From: a virus
IMG/VR virus record: IMGVR_UViG_3300049847_000663
Location: 1-64,000 of that record
Length of the DNA stretch: 64,000 bases
Reading direction: 5' to 3' (one strand)
Part shown: piece after piece, positions 1-8,570 of the stretch
Layout: the number at the start of each line of letters is the position of its first letter
How positions within the stretch are numbered: the first letter of the stretch is position 1
The notes under the pieces: model-generated
What the model saw: the letters and a program-made list of their open reading frames with translations, nothing else
Database searches by the model: none
Told to the model about the DNA's origin: nothing
Program-made: the position numbers and the translations under genes

Positions 1-1015
1 AAACTTCTCGACCAAATAAATATCTCCACAAATTAGTATTAGAGTTTGCTCCCAATGCTCTATTTGCTGAATCTGGTATTAAGCTCGCGTTAATTGAAGT
101 TGTGCCTAAATTATTAAGCGTAGTTGACGCTTTTCCGTCAAGTTGAGTTTGAATTGGTGATGTAACACCATCTAGACTTTGGAATTCAGAATTACTAACT
201 GATCCATCTGCAATTTTAGCTGCATCTATGGCAGCACTCGCGTTAATATCAGCATTAACTAAAGAGGCAGGAACTATAGTTGCTGTTATAGTATTACCTG
301 CATCATTATAAGTGAAATCGATTTTAGAAGAATCAGTAAGAATACTACCAACAGCATCCTGAGCTCTTTCATCAGTAAAATAAAGATTACTTCCTTCAGC
401 AACGTCACTTGTAGTAAGAGTGACTACACCAGTTTGACCATTTACGGAAACAACAGCATTTGAATTAACTGATTTTTGCCAAATACTACCACTATACACC
501 ACCCAATCACCCACACCAAAGGTGATAGAACCTGACCCTAAATTTTGAGTACCTGCCACGCTAACTAAATAAACATCTCCGGCGCTCCCGGTACCATCGG
601 CTAAAGTGGGGGAATTTGTAGAAGCGTTCCATGTACCTAAATAATCCATCACTGAATTGGGAAGTTGAGATGCTGGAATTTTTCCTCCAGCGTCTAGAGA
701 AGCAACTCCGTTATTAGCACCTTTTTGAGTTAATGGGATTTTAGCATCTAGTTGAGTTTGAATTGAACTTGTTACGCCATCAAGATATTGAAATTCAACA
801 TTACTTACACTTCCATCTGCTAATTTAGCTGCGTCAATAGCCGCACCAACTTTTATATCAGCATTTTCAATGTTTGTAATAGTATTACTATCAGCGTCGA
901 TTGTTTTATTGACTAACGTCTGAGATGCACTATTCGTGGTAATATTATCACCACCGACAGTCGCTGTACCAGTTACGGCTATACCTGTTTTAAATTTTCT
1001 TGGATCGTTTGACAT
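1..1015 (-). CDS. Tail fibre protein, 3' end outside window
   Basis: The reading frame is open from an ATG at 1015 to the left edge, about 338 codons, and the C-terminus lies outside the window. A good AGGAG site precedes the start. The protein contains the phage-fibre segment LVNKTIDADSNTITNIENAD near residues 34-53, then repeats of an IDAAKLADGSVSN-type motif and an LYFTDERAQDAVG segment. All of these are common in tail-fibre shafts. The first segment also occurs twice in the collar-domain fibre at 2177-3790, so the two genes share modules. It probably forms part of the adsorption apparatus; the receptor-binding tip is not visible. Confidence 0.8.
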   Translation of the reverse strand, partial: MSNDPRKFKTGIAVTGTATVGGDNITTNSASQTLVNKTIDADSNTITNIENADIKVGAAIDAAKLADGSVSNVEFQYLDGVTSSIQTQLDAKIPLTQKGANNGVASLDAGGKIPASQLPNSVMDYLGTWNASTNSPTLADGTGSAGDVYLVSVAGTQNLGSGSITFGVGDWVVYSGSIWQKSVNSNAVVSVNGQTGVVTLTTSDVAEGSNLYFTDERAQDAVGSILTDSSKIDFTYNDAGNTITATIVPASLVNADINASAAIDAAKIADGSVSNSEFQSLDGVTSPIQTQLDGKASTTLNNLGTTSINASLIPDSANRALGANSNTNLWRYLFGREV

Positions 1016-1025
1016 TTATTTCTCC

Positions 1026-1361
1026 TTATATATTATTAGCTATTATAATTTTACCAGCGAATCTACTATCTGGACTCTGAAGAGATTTAATAGATATCGC
1101 ATTTGTTAAACTGTCTATAAAAATTGTAGTATCTATAACATCGTAATCACTACCAACTAGTTCAAATACTTGAATAACTGGATTTGCTCCTCTTAAGTGA
1201 GTAGCTGCTGGAATCGTAATTGTATAGTAACCAGCAGATGGACTTCCCCAATCGGTAGTTGCGTTGAACGTTTGTTCAAAGTTAGGGAGACCGCCACTAC
1301 CACCAGTTTCAACGTAGTCGAAATTTCCAGTAAATGGATTAAAAGTTATCTTAGTTGCCAT
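1026..1361 (-). CDS. Small virion/tail-associated protein
   Basis: 111 aa. The N-terminus MATKITFNPFTGNFDYVE is a recognisable start of small phage structural proteins, followed by a glycine-rich linker (GGSGGLP). The rest is predicted beta-rich with no catalytic motif. Its ATG abuts the stop of the gene upstream on this strand, so the two are probably translationally coupled. It lies in the fibre cluster, which points to a tail or fibre accessory role. The exact function is unknown. Confidence 0.7.
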   Translation of the reverse strand: MATKITFNPFTGNFDYVETGGSGGLPNFEQTFNATTDWGSPSAGYYTITIPAATHLRGANPVIQVFELVGSDYDVIDTTIFIDSLTNAISIKSLQSPDSRFAGKIIIANNI

Positions 1362-1649
1362 TTAGCTTTTTACCACACTAGTTAAACGGTTACTTCCATC
1401 ATAAGAAAGAGTTAAAGTTGCTACAGTTGCTACGCCAAGTTTATAAACAACGGTTCCAATTTCACCAATACCAGGACCTGAAACAATGTATGACAGATCA
1501 ATGCCGTCATAAACTTTAGGAACTAATTGTCCACCAACGTTAACAACACGCTGGGCAATAGTACCGTCATCAAGAATGTCAGTTGCAGTCCTGATGACTT
1601 GTGGAGCGTCTATATCTATCATTCCATTGGCATCTTTAGTATAAGCCAT
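1362..1649 (-). CDS. Small virion protein of the fibre cluster
   Basis: 95 aa, beginning MAYTKDANGMIDIDAPQVIR, with an AGGAAA site upstream. The C-terminal half (YKLGVATVATLTLSYDGSN) looks like a small beta-sandwich accessory module. It sits between two other small genes of the fibre operon, with no gap to the next. No family function is recognised. Confidence 0.65.
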   Translation of the reverse strand: MAYTKDANGMIDIDAPQVIRTATDILDDGTIAQRVVNVGGQLVPKVYDGIDLSYIVSGPGIGEIGTVVYKLGVATVATLTLSYDGSNRLTSVVKS

Positions 1650-1660
1650 TTATTTATTTC

Positions 1661-2167
1661 CTATTGTAAAGTAGTTATTCTTACAAAACTACCAGCTCTT
1701 ACTTCACCAAAAGTTCCAGCATGTGAAGAATATTTAAAAACTATATTTCCCGAACTTGCGCCAGTTTCTACATATAAACTTAATACGCATAAAGTATAGT
1801 CACCAATCTGTGTTGAAATATATTGACCAATCTGTGTTCCGTTTGAAGGAGTTTCAGATAAAGCCGCCGAACCTGAAGATTGCGGTCCGCCAGTACCAGC
1901 ATAAGTTTTTACGATACTAGCCGGATAATCAGGTTTAAATCGTAATGTAGCTTGAGCATCGGAATGAACAAATAGATAATATTCTAATAAGTATTTAGTA
2001 TTAGCCGCAGCTGCATAAGTAAAATCACTAACAGTTACTACTGTGGTATTAGTTGATACAGTCGATGTATTATATTTAATTTCAGGAGCCGCTATGTTAA
2101 AACCATTAACTTTAGCCGATCCGGAAATACTAACACCATTTTTAAAATTTCTTACTGTATTAGCCAC
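1661..2167 (-). CDS. Putative fibre or head-decoration protein
   Basis: 168 aa. It starts MANTVRNFKNGVSISGSAKVNG, a typical N-terminal tag of phage fibre modules. A beta-rich body (VVTVSDFTYAAAANTKYLLE) resembles the trimeric jelly-roll tips of fibres. No enzymatic motif is seen. It lies directly downstream of the collar-domain fibre, consistent with a second fibre or tip protein. Confidence 0.65.
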   Translation of the reverse strand: MANTVRNFKNGVSISGSAKVNGFNIAAPEIKYNTSTVSTNTTVVTVSDFTYAAAANTKYLLEYYLFVHSDAQATLRFKPDYPASIVKTYAGTGGPQSSGSAALSETPSNGTQIGQYISTQIGDYTLCVLSLYVETGASSGNIVFKYSSHAGTFGEVRAGSFVRITTLQ

Positions 2168-2176
2168 ATTTACTTT

Positions 2177-3790
2177 CTATAATTTAATAATTTTATTTGT
2201 TACCCAAGTAGGCTGAATATTGTTATGAGCAGCTCCGCCACCGGTATTTTGGTTAGTTGCTGTTGTATTTTGAATAGCGACTGTATCAGTAACAACGTTT
2301 CCGTTAGTATTAGATACAGATCCTCGATTTATAACAGTACCGGCTCCACCACCAAACGCACTTATGAAATTATGATCATGCGCATTTTGTATATGAGTGT
2401 GTGAAGGCATTTCAGTTGTACTTAAAGTAATTCCTTCAAATCCACCAGTTGCTCCAAGTCCACCATTTATAAAAGTTCCTAGACGGTTAGCCGAAGTTCC
2501 GCCCATGTTATCTCGACCGGCTGCTACTCTACCTCTAAGATCGGGAGTAGGTAATCTTTTATTTGCAGCAAAGTCAGCAGTTGCACTAACACCCCGTGTA
2601 GTAGCAACACCAGAACTATCTTGAATAGGAAGAATTGTATTTGAATAAGAATTCCAAAATAAAGTATAGAGAGTAGCAGTATCGGTATTTGCTCTTTCAG
2701 TTGCGCCAGATGCAGCTGAACCTATAGTATTACCGCTTGCTAAAATATATCCAGTAGGAGAAGTAGTGCCTAAATAATCAAACATACTTCCTGTAGGGGT
2801 AGCGTTAGCTGAAGCTGCCCAAATTAAACCTGTAGCTTGAGTATTATCAGCAGTTAAAACGTCACCGTTTGATCCAACCCCGATACGAGTAACTGTATCA
2901 GATGCAGTTGCTACATAAAGATCACCTTTTGTAGTTAAAACTGATCTAGTTTGTTTACTATCAATTTGTGGTTGAATTGAGCCAGTCACGCCATTCACAT
3001 ATCCGATTTCTGTAGCTGTGGTTGTAGCTGGTGAAATTACACCAGAACCGTCACTTATTAAAGCTCGACTTGCTGTAGTAGCTGCTAATTTATTTAAAGA
3101 AATTGATGCACCAGATTTAATATCAGCATTTTCAATGTTTGTAATAGTATTGGAATCAGCATCAATTGTTTTATTTGTTAACGTTTGTGTATCACTGATA
3201 CCAACCGCAGAACTTAAAATTCCGGTTAATTGACCAAGTTCAGTGGACGTAACCGCTGAAGCACTTAAAACACCAGAACCATCCGATTGAATCGCTTTAT
3301 TTGATGTTAAACTGGCAAGTTTATTTAGAGAAATAGCTGCGCCGGATTTAATATCTGCGTTTTCGATATTAGTAATTGTATTTGAATCCGCGTCTATAGT
3401 TTTATTTGTTAGAGTTTGAGCGTCACTTGTTCCAACCACGGTACCAGTAGGAACTGTATTTGTTGAAATAGCTTGACCAGAACCATCACGAACTATGAAC
3501 TTATTAGCATCAACTAAAACCGTTTTTAAAGAACTAAGGGCTAAATCCTGAATGGTATTATTATCACCGTCGATTGTTTTATTTGTTAATGTTTGAGAAA
3601 AATCTTTTTCAACTAAAGTTCCTGATGTATCAGGAAGATCAAGGGTTCTATTTACTGTCTGTTTAGAAACTAAAGTGGTACCGGTACCGCTAGATGCGGT
3701 ATTATCGACAGTTAAGCCTAATTCTTTAGTTCGGTCAGTTTCGTTCTGGACAAAAAGACCTTTAACAAACTTAGGAAATGATAAAGCCAT
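2177..3790 (-). CDS. Tail fibre protein with Tail Collar domain
   Basis: 537 aa. The N-terminal two-thirds are shaft repeats, including two copies of the NKTIDADSNTITNIENADIK segment. The C-terminal part (about residues 335-537) carries the phage Tail Collar signature: GSMFDYLGTTSPTGYILASG, PDLRGRVAAGRDNMGG and the terminal GGGAAHNNIQPTWVTNKIIK. Collar-domain proteins form short tail fibres that contact the host surface. It is preceded by a 160-aa gene in the same transcription unit. The repeats are probably recombination points with the fibre at the left edge. Confidence 0.9.
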   Translation of the reverse strand: MALSFPKFVKGLFVQNETDRTKELGLTVDNTASSGTGTTLVSKQTVNRTLDLPDTSGTLVEKDFSQTLTNKTIDGDNNTIQDLALSSLKTVLVDANKFIVRDGSGQAISTNTVPTGTVVGTSDAQTLTNKTIDADSNTITNIENADIKSGAAISLNKLASLTSNKAIQSDGSGVLSASAVTSTELGQLTGILSSAVGISDTQTLTNKTIDADSNTITNIENADIKSGASISLNKLAATTASRALISDGSGVISPATTTATEIGYVNGVTGSIQPQIDSKQTRSVLTTKGDLYVATASDTVTRIGVGSNGDVLTADNTQATGLIWAASANATPTGSMFDYLGTTSPTGYILASGNTIGSAASGATERANTDTATLYTLFWNSYSNTILPIQDSSGVATTRGVSATADFAANKRLPTPDLRGRVAAGRDNMGGTSANRLGTFINGGLGATGGFEGITLSTTEMPSHTHIQNAHDHNFISAFGGGAGTVINRGSVSNTNGNVVTDTVAIQNTTATNQNTGGGAAHNNIQPTWVTNKIIKL

Positions 3791-3803
3791 TTAATGTATC
3801 CTT

Positions 3804-4286
3804 TTACTGCAAAATCGATTTAGCGTAAAATGTCATAAGTCCACTATAATTAACTGACCCAATATCGTTCGATGTATATAATATCTGCCCAGAATTAGTT
3901 ATATCTAGATTCACACCCGAATAACCGTTTACATTACATTGCGTCATTGTCCAAGGATTAGATGCGTTACTATCGTAAAGAACAGTCAATGTTCCACTTT
4001 CAGAAAAACCTGAAGGATTTGAATCACTTATGCGATAAATATTATAATTAATTATAGAAGATCTAACAGCTCCGCCATCGAAAATAAGACCAGTAACATC
4101 AGAAGGTGTAGTTTGATTATTAGCTACAGTAAATGAAGTTGGGAGAATGTCTGCAGAACCTACTATACTATCTAGAACATCAGTTACTGCTGACATCCAG
4201 TCAGTAGTGTCACCTCCCCAACCGGGTGGATCTCCAGCGTCGGGGATTTCATATGGTGTATTATTAATAATAAGAGTGCGAGACAT
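3804..4286 (-). CDS. Virion protein, first gene of the fibre unit
   Basis: 160 aa, starting MSRTLIINNTPYEIPDAGDP, an N-terminus often seen in small phage tail proteins. The C-terminal half is beta-rich and resembles other fibre-associated modules. No catalytic motif is seen. It is the first gene after the conserved late-promoter motif at 4314-4336, with a leader of roughly 40 nt. Function beyond virion association is unknown. Confidence 0.65.
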   Translation of the reverse strand: MSRTLIINNTPYEIPDAGDPPGWGGDTTDWMSAVTDVLDSIVGSADILPTSFTVANNQTTPSDVTGLIFDGGAVRSSIINYNIYRISDSNPSGFSESGTLTVLYDSNASNPWTMTQCNVNGYSGVNLDITNSGQILYTSNDIGSVNYSGLMTFYAKSILQ

Positions 4287-4313
4287 CTTACCTCTAATTT
4301 TATGAATGGAACG

Positions 4314-4336
4314 TTCTATTATATTTGTTAAAATTT
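4314..4336 (-). promoter_or_regulatory. Putative late promoter, copy A
   Basis: On the minus strand this reads TTTTAACAAATATAATAG, one of five near-identical copies placed upstream of minus-strand units. It lies about 30 nt before the 160-aa virion gene. There is no -35 box at normal spacing, so a phage-specific or modified polymerase is inferred. Confidence 0.6.
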
Positions 4337-4374
4337 CCCTTGTTTTTCTTTAAAATTAATGTAATACTCTAAAA

Positions 4375-4581
4375 ATGGTTTTAATGCTTTATTTCATTGT
4401 TATGTTTTTACTAGTTTATGCGTTTAGTCCTTCAAAAAATGTAACAAAATCAAATACTTGTGAGAAAATGCATAAGTGGATTTATAAAAATGAAGGAACT
4501 GAGGAAGAATATATGGTTTGTAGTGTATGTAATAAAACTCCGGGTCAGCTAGTATCCGGTTCAGAAGGGATTGAATTATGA
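4375..4581 (+). CDS. Membrane-anchored small protein with CxxC motif
   Basis: 68 aa. One N-terminal membrane helix (MLYFIVMFLLVYAF) is followed by a soluble part with a CEK...HKW...CSVC pattern that could bind zinc. A second start at 4384 would shorten it by three residues. The 27224-27448 product has a similar CYHKW...CEKC pattern, suggesting a related small family. It is the first gene of the plus-strand lysis and accessory block. Function is unknown. Confidence 0.6.
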   Translation: MVLMLYFIVMFLLVYAFSPSKNVTKSNTCEKMHKWIYKNEGTEEEYMVCSVCNKTPGQLVSGSEGIEL

Positions 4582-4850
4582 CAATTGACCAATTAAAGTG
4601 TAATTATAAAAAAATACTAGTTAAATTTGGTAAACGTGAATTAAAAACGAATAAACATTTAAAACAGGTAATAAAAGACATTCAAAATCATTTTAAAGTG
4701 GATTCGTACTCTTTAACTTACGATGGCTATAAGGAAATTGCAGAAGTGAAGGTTTCAGACCTGTTTAATATATGCCTGGAATTAAAAGGATTTATTCCTT
4801 ATTATGATACTAAATCTTCTAGATTTTTAATTAAAAGGAAGAGAAAATGA
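4578..4850 (+). CDS. Hypothetical protein
   Basis: 90 aa, lysine-rich, no membrane segment. It overlaps both neighbours by 4 nt (ATGA-type coupling), which supports a real gene in an operon with the M15 endolysin. No known domain is recognised. Confidence 0.6.
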   Translation: MTIDQLKCNYKKILVKFGKRELKTNKHLKQVIKDIQNHFKVDSYSLTYDGYKEIAEVKVSDLFNICLELKGFIPYYDTKSSRFLIKRKRK

Positions 4851-5269
4851 AAATCTATATCACAGTTAATGACATTTTAACTAGCTCAGGTAAATATCCA
4901 GAACGAGCTGCACATCCAGAATGCACTAATGAAGTTAAAACTAACGCCGCTAAGCTTTGCGATGCCGTTAACGCTCTTTTTACTGATTTGAAATATAAAA
5001 GCAATTTAACCGTAAATTCCGGCTTTAGGACCAGTGAAGTTAATAAAAACATCCCAAACGCAGCTAAGAAGTCTCAGCACATGCTAGGAAACGCTGTAGA
5101 CCTTTCTGATGTTGATGGTAAACTAGATGAATTATTAACTTTAGACGCAACAGATGTTTTACTTAAAAAACATGGACTTTGGGTAGAAGATCCATCGGTG
5201 ACTAGATTTTGGACACATTTAGATTGTAAAGATCGAGGAAAACGCTCTAAAAATATATTTAAACCATAA
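4847..5269 (+). CDS. Peptidase M15 family endolysin
   Basis: 140 aa. It matches the Peptidase_M15_3 / D-Ala-D-Ala carboxypeptidase-like fold used by phage endolysins to cut peptidoglycan peptide cross-links. Zinc ligands fit His78 and Asp85 in SQHMLGNAVDLSD and His124 in FWTHLDC. The GFRTSEVN segment near residue 60 is the usual substrate-side loop. There is no signal peptide, so release would need a holin or membrane damage. It is coupled by a 4-nt overlap to the gene before it. Confidence 0.88.
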   Translation: MKIYITVNDILTSSGKYPERAAHPECTNEVKTNAAKLCDAVNALFTDLKYKSNLTVNSGFRTSEVNKNIPNAAKKSQHMLGNAVDLSDVDGKLDELLTLDATDVLLKKHGLWVEDPSVTRFWTHLDCKDRGKRSKNIFKP

Positions 5270-5272
5270 CTA

Positions 5273-5301
5273 TTGATTTTTGTAAAATTATAGATTATTA
5301 T
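5273..5301 (+). promoter_or_regulatory. Sigma70-like promoter for the PA14 lipoprotein
   Basis: TTGATT at 5273-5278 and TATTAT at 5296-5301 with exactly 17 nt between them. It lies 29 nt before the lipoprotein start and right after the endolysin stop. Confidence 0.6.
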
Positions 5302-5330
5302 TAGTAAAAGAAACTTAAATGGAGACTAAA

Positions 5331-5999
5331 ATGAAAAAAATGCTATTAATCGGAACGTTTTTGCTATTAGCAGCTTGTGCTGGAGAAAAAGGAGTTAAAG
5401 GTGAAAAAGGAGATTCAGCACCCGTACCAACAGTTACACCTCTTGAACAAGACATTCAAAATTTAGTAAATGAAGAAAATGAATATCGTTTAACTCTTGG
5501 ACAAACTGTATTAACTTCGGGTCTTAGTTGCTCAGTTCAACAAGTTGCTTCAGGTCAACGTATTTCTAGTTCAAGTTCTTCAGGTTTAGGTACTGTTATT
5601 GTTACTACCGGAACTCGCTATACTTTTCTTTTAAAAGACGAGATTAACTTCGTTGGTGGTAATATGGGCGTTCAAAATAACCTTCTACCTTCAGCTCTTA
5701 GACCAGTATTTCAATCTTTAAACTATCTTCTTCGTTGTGAAGGTCAAATTGTAGTAACTGAAACCGACTATTATAATTTTGAATTAAATTCCGATGATGG
5801 TTCAATTTTAACGATTGACGGATCTGTTGTAATTAATAATGATGGAAATCATGGAATGACTGTAAAAACTGGATTTAAACATCTTAGACGCGGAGTTAGT
5901 CAATTTAAACTTGAATATGCACAAACTGGATCTGGAGCTTCTGGGCTAATTCTAACTTCTTCCGGTGAAACAATTCATCCAATGTTTTTATTTCACTAA
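5331..5999 (+). CDS. Exported lipoprotein with PA14-like domain
   Basis: 222 aa from the ATG at 5331, chosen because GGAGA lies at proper spacing; an ATG 12 nt earlier is possible. A lipobox (LLLAAC, Cys16) predicts a lipid-anchored envelope protein. A short collagen-like GEKGVKGEKGD run follows. The C-terminal half has the PA14 hallmark YNFELNSDDGSILTIDG, and PA14 domains usually bind carbohydrate. The gene has its own promoter and could act in superinfection exclusion or surface modification; that role is inferred. Confidence 0.75.
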   Translation: MKKMLLIGTFLLLAACAGEKGVKGEKGDSAPVPTVTPLEQDIQNLVNEENEYRLTLGQTVLTSGLSCSVQQVASGQRISSSSSSGLGTVIVTTGTRYTFLLKDEINFVGGNMGVQNNLLPSALRPVFQSLNYLLRCEGQIVVTETDYYNFELNSDDGSILTIDGSVVINNDGNHGMTVKTGFKHLRRGVSQFKLEYAQTGSGASGLILTSSGETIHPMFLFH

Positions 6000-6007
6000 G
6001 GGATCTT

Positions 6008-6157
6008 ATGATTAAAAAGCAAGCTAACGGTAAATTTAAAGTAACTTCCGAGGACGGTAATAAAATCCTCGGAAAAGACATGACAAAAGAAGAAGCTAAA
6101 GAACGAATTAAACAAGTAGAAATATTTAAACGTATAAAAAATAAAGTAAAAAAATGA
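6008..6157 (+). CDS. Hypothetical small basic protein
   Basis: 49 aa (MIKKQANGKFKVTSEDGNK...), with an AAGGGA site just upstream. Its stop overlaps the next start (ATGA). It is lysine-rich, soluble and helical at its C-terminal half. Function unknown. Confidence 0.55.
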   Translation: MIKKQANGKFKVTSEDGNKILGKDMTKEEAKERIKQVEIFKRIKNKVKK

Positions 6158-6324
6158 AGTATTTTGTAAGAACCGTTGAAGATTGTACACCAAAAATGTA
6201 TAAGTTTAAAACTAAAAAAGAAATGAATAAATTTTTAAAGAAGTTTAATAAGAAAAACGACGATTTTTGGGTAGATTTAATTTTTAAAGGTAAACTTATT
6301 TCTAAGGATGAATATTATGATTAA
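6154..6324 (+). CDS. Hypothetical small protein
   Basis: 56 aa (MKYFVRTVEDCTPKMYKFK...), overlapping the previous gene by 4 nt and the next by 8 nt. It is rich in Lys, Phe and Asp, with no membrane segment. The tight overlaps on both sides are the main evidence that it is translated. Confidence 0.5.
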   Translation: MKYFVRTVEDCTPKMYKFKTKKEMNKFLKKFNKKNDDFWVDLIFKGKLISKDEYYD

Positions 6325-6583
6325 ACTTTTATTTTTCTTTAATTTATTATTTGCTCAAGAACGGTTCGTTTGTACAATCAAGGAAACCGGCGATCTACCT
6401 AAAATTCGTTTTCGTGGAGAAACTCGAGTCGAAGCTATGGAACGAGCTGTTAGGCTTTGTATGAACATTAGAACTCAAAAGTACGTAGGACTACGATTAA
6501 AAGCACCAAGTCCCGAGCGTTTAATTGTGTTTATGGAAGATTGTGTAAACAATGCTTATTGTATGGAGCTTAACCATGAGTAG
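6317..6583 (+). CDS. Exported small protein
   Basis: 88 aa from ATG 6317, preferred over 6308 because of the AAGGA at 6304. It begins with a short signal peptide (MIKLLFFFNLLFAQE) closely resembling the one at 53801. The mature part has four cysteines and could be disulfide-bonded in the periplasm. No family is recognised. Confidence 0.6.
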   Translation: MIKLLFFFNLLFAQERFVCTIKETGDLPKIRFRGETRVEAMERAVRLCMNIRTQKYVGLRLKAPSPERLIVFMEDCVNNAYCMELNHE

Positions 6584-6767
6584 ATATAAATTCATTAAAG
6601 AACGTGATGAAAATAATACTTTCGATATAACCGAAATTACGTTTAATGTGGAAGCCGTTCAATTGGAAGATCTAATCCAAGAATTTGAACTCTTTCTAAA
6701 AGCATCCGGATTTATTTTTGATGGTAATTTAGAAATTCTTAATTTAGAGGTAGATACCAATGATTAG
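6576..6767 (+). CDS. Hypothetical acidic protein
   Basis: 63 aa from ATG 6576 (MSRYKFIKERDENN...), which overlaps the stop of the exported protein upstream. The acidic C-terminus ends LEVDTND. No domain recognised; the operon position and the 8-nt overlap with the next gene support translation. Confidence 0.55.
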   Translation: MSRYKFIKERDENNTFDITEITFNVEAVQLEDLIQEFELFLKASGFIFDGNLEILNLEVDTND

Positions 6768-6999
6768 TTTTCCTATTTATAATTTTAATAATGAATTTTG
6801 GCTTGCTGACATAGTTTTAAACGTTAAAAACGGAGAAAGATACCACAAGCTTTTTCGCTTAACTGACGGTAAAACTGATTACGTGGAATCTAAGATTCTT
6901 TTTGTACAAGAACCAATCTCTTATGAGACTAGTAACTATGCTGATTTGAATTATCTAGTTAGTCGTCTAATTGAAGAAAATAAATATGGTAAAAAATAA
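6760..6999 (+). CDS. Hypothetical protein
   Basis: 79 aa, soluble, mixed alpha/beta composition (MISFPIYNFNNEFWLADIVL...). It overlaps its neighbours by 8 and 14 nt within the small-gene operon. No function can be assigned. Confidence 0.55.
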   Translation: MISFPIYNFNNEFWLADIVLNVKNGERYHKLFRLTDGKTDYVESKILFVQEPISYETSNYADLNYLVSRLIEENKYGKK

Positions 7000-7156
7000 A
7001 AAGAAAAAATTACAACTTCTTTATCATACCGACGGCACTTACGTTAAAAAAAGCGAATACGATAAGCTTAAAAAACAAATTAAAATATTGCAAACAATCT
7101 TACGTTCACATAATACAATAAGTCAATTAGAGGACAATTATGGAAAAATCAAATAA
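6986..7156 (+). CDS. Hypothetical small coiled-coil protein
   Basis: 56 aa from ATG 6986 (MVKNKKKKLQLLYHTDGTYV...), very basic at the N-terminus and then a short heptad-like helix (YDKLKKQIKILQTIL). It overlaps both neighbours. Unknown function. Confidence 0.5.
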   Translation: MVKNKKKKLQLLYHTDGTYVKKSEYDKLKKQIKILQTILRSHNTISQLEDNYGKIK

Positions 7157-7334
7157 AACCGTAGCTCAGGATCACGTAGAAGATTGGCAAAATGACGATC
7201 AACTTAGATTATTTAGATTTTTAAATGAAGACGAAGTTCCGGATGATGTTAAGTATCGTTTACGTGATGATTCAGCTATTGAACGTTGGATTCAGGAAAA
7301 CCCCGTAATAATTAAAAATAAAGAAAATAAATGA
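7140..7334 (+). CDS. Hypothetical protein
   Basis: 64 aa, charged and soluble (MEKSNKTVAQDHVEDW...). It overlaps the previous gene by 17 nt and the next by 4 nt. No recognisable motif. Confidence 0.5.
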   Translation: MEKSNKTVAQDHVEDWQNDDQLRLFRFLNEDEVPDDVKYRLRDDSAIERWIQENPVIIKNKENK

Positions 7335-7810
7335 TACAAACTATTCTTAATTTTTTTAGAACATTAAAACGTATGTATGATTATGCGATGTTAGGTAAAG
7401 ATACCTACGACTGGGATTGTGGTTATTTACATACTTTAACTTTATTTTATCTTAAACGTCTTAAAATTGGATTAGAGATGGGTTATGCTGTACATGAACC
7501 TAATGACTTAAAAGCATTGAACGTTGCTATAAAGCTATTAGAAATCGCTTTAAAAAATGATTACGGTCCAAGTAGCGATAGGCATGATGAAAAGTGGGGA
7601 AAGCTTGAAACTTGGTTTGAACTATGTGTGGATCGCCCCGATATGTATGAATGGAAATCAAAAAGGGCAAATGCTATTACTGAAGAAGAGAAAAAACAAG
7701 AAAGAGAAGAGTTTTTACATTGTTATCAAATGGATGGATATCTTCAAGAAAAACGTATTCAAATTGCGTATAAGATTATAATGAAATATTACAGAAAATG
7801 GTGGGACTAA
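7331..7810 (+). CDS. Hypothetical conserved phage protein
   Basis: 159 aa, mostly helical, rich in Tyr and Trp (DTYDWDCGYLHTLTLFYLKR; YYRKWWD at the C-terminus). The local sequence GYLHTLTLFYLKRLKIGLE and the acidic DRHDEKWG segment look like a conserved phage family, but I cannot name a function. It is coupled to the gene before it by a 4-nt overlap. Confidence 0.6.
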   Translation: MIQTILNFFRTLKRMYDYAMLGKDTYDWDCGYLHTLTLFYLKRLKIGLEMGYAVHEPNDLKALNVAIKLLEIALKNDYGPSSDRHDEKWGKLETWFELCVDRPDMYEWKSKRANAITEEEKKQEREEFLHCYQMDGYLQEKRIQIAYKIIMKYYRKWWD

Positions 7811-7816
7811 AGTTTT

Positions 7817-8026
7817 ATGGCGAAGAATAAGAAAAATAAAGATTTAGGTTATTTATTTTATAGCGAAAAATATAATATTATTACTATTTTACGAATAGTA
7901 AATCCAAATAATGCACATTTTGAGTGGGATTGGGAAGATATGATTGATGTACAAATGGATCATATGGATTTTGACACGCATCCGCATCTATTAGTTGATG
8001 AATGGATTTATTTAGGACCTTTATGA
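7817..8026 (+). CDS. Hypothetical protein
   Basis: 69 aa, acidic in its second half (FEWDWEDMIDVQMDHMDF). Its stop overlaps the next start as ATGA. Unknown function. Confidence 0.5.
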   Translation: MAKNKKNKDLGYLFYSEKYNIITILRIVNPNNAHFEWDWEDMIDVQMDHMDFDTHPHLLVDEWIYLGPL

Positions 8027-8211
8027 AATACAAAGCCTATATGTGCGCAACCGATTTTAGGTTAGAATGGGTTCTTGATGATAGAGCCGAGTGTCCGGAA
8101 ATGTATAAAACAATAAAAGGACTAAAAAAAGATAGAATTTGCTGGAAAGAATGTGGTATAGTTGAAGTGGAAGTAAAGTTAGTCAAAATTAAAGTAAAGG
8201 GAACTATATGA
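8023..8211 (+). CDS. Hypothetical protein
   Basis: 62 aa from ATG 8023 (MKYKAYMCATDFRLEWVLDD...). It has three cysteines and is basic at the C-terminus, and overlaps both neighbours by 4 nt. No motif recognised. Confidence 0.5.
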   Translation: MKYKAYMCATDFRLEWVLDDRAECPEMYKTIKGLKKDRICWKECGIVEVEVKLVKIKVKGTI

Positions 8212-8570
8212 CTAAAACACCAAAAAATCAAAATTACTTGAACTCCTTTAATGACATACGTGATGCTAAAGCTAAAGAACTTTATGGACCTTACGGGGAC
8301 GAGGTTCCAAATACAAATTGTTTTCGGAAGGGATGGGATTCTTGTCGAGATGAGCTTACTAAACTGATCAATCCAAGCAAACTTCCTGACTATTTACATG
8401 AGGCAGTTCGTCAACGAAATATAACTCTCGAATCTGAAAATAAAAAGCTACGTGAGGTGCTTGAGTTAGGTATTAAGGCATCAAAAATGTGTACAGTTTT
8501 AGATGATAAAGATGCGATGGTTTTAGAAGCATTCGGAATAAAGGCCGAAGAAGCTCTGGAGAAAAAATGA
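8208..8570 (+). CDS. Hypothetical protein with GWD / KLREVLE signature
   Basis: 120 aa. It carries an FRKGWDSCRDEL segment and a later ENKKLREVLELGIK helix. Both have counterparts in the 41233-41727 product (FKKGWDAAITEM, ENQKLREALEFAI), so the two are probably related small phage proteins. The C-terminal helix is coiled-coil-like. Function unknown. Confidence 0.6.
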   Translation: MTKTPKNQNYLNSFNDIRDAKAKELYGPYGDEVPNTNCFRKGWDSCRDELTKLINPSKLPDYLHEAVRQRNITLESENKKLREVLELGIKASKMCTVLDDKDAMVLEAFGIKAEEALEKK

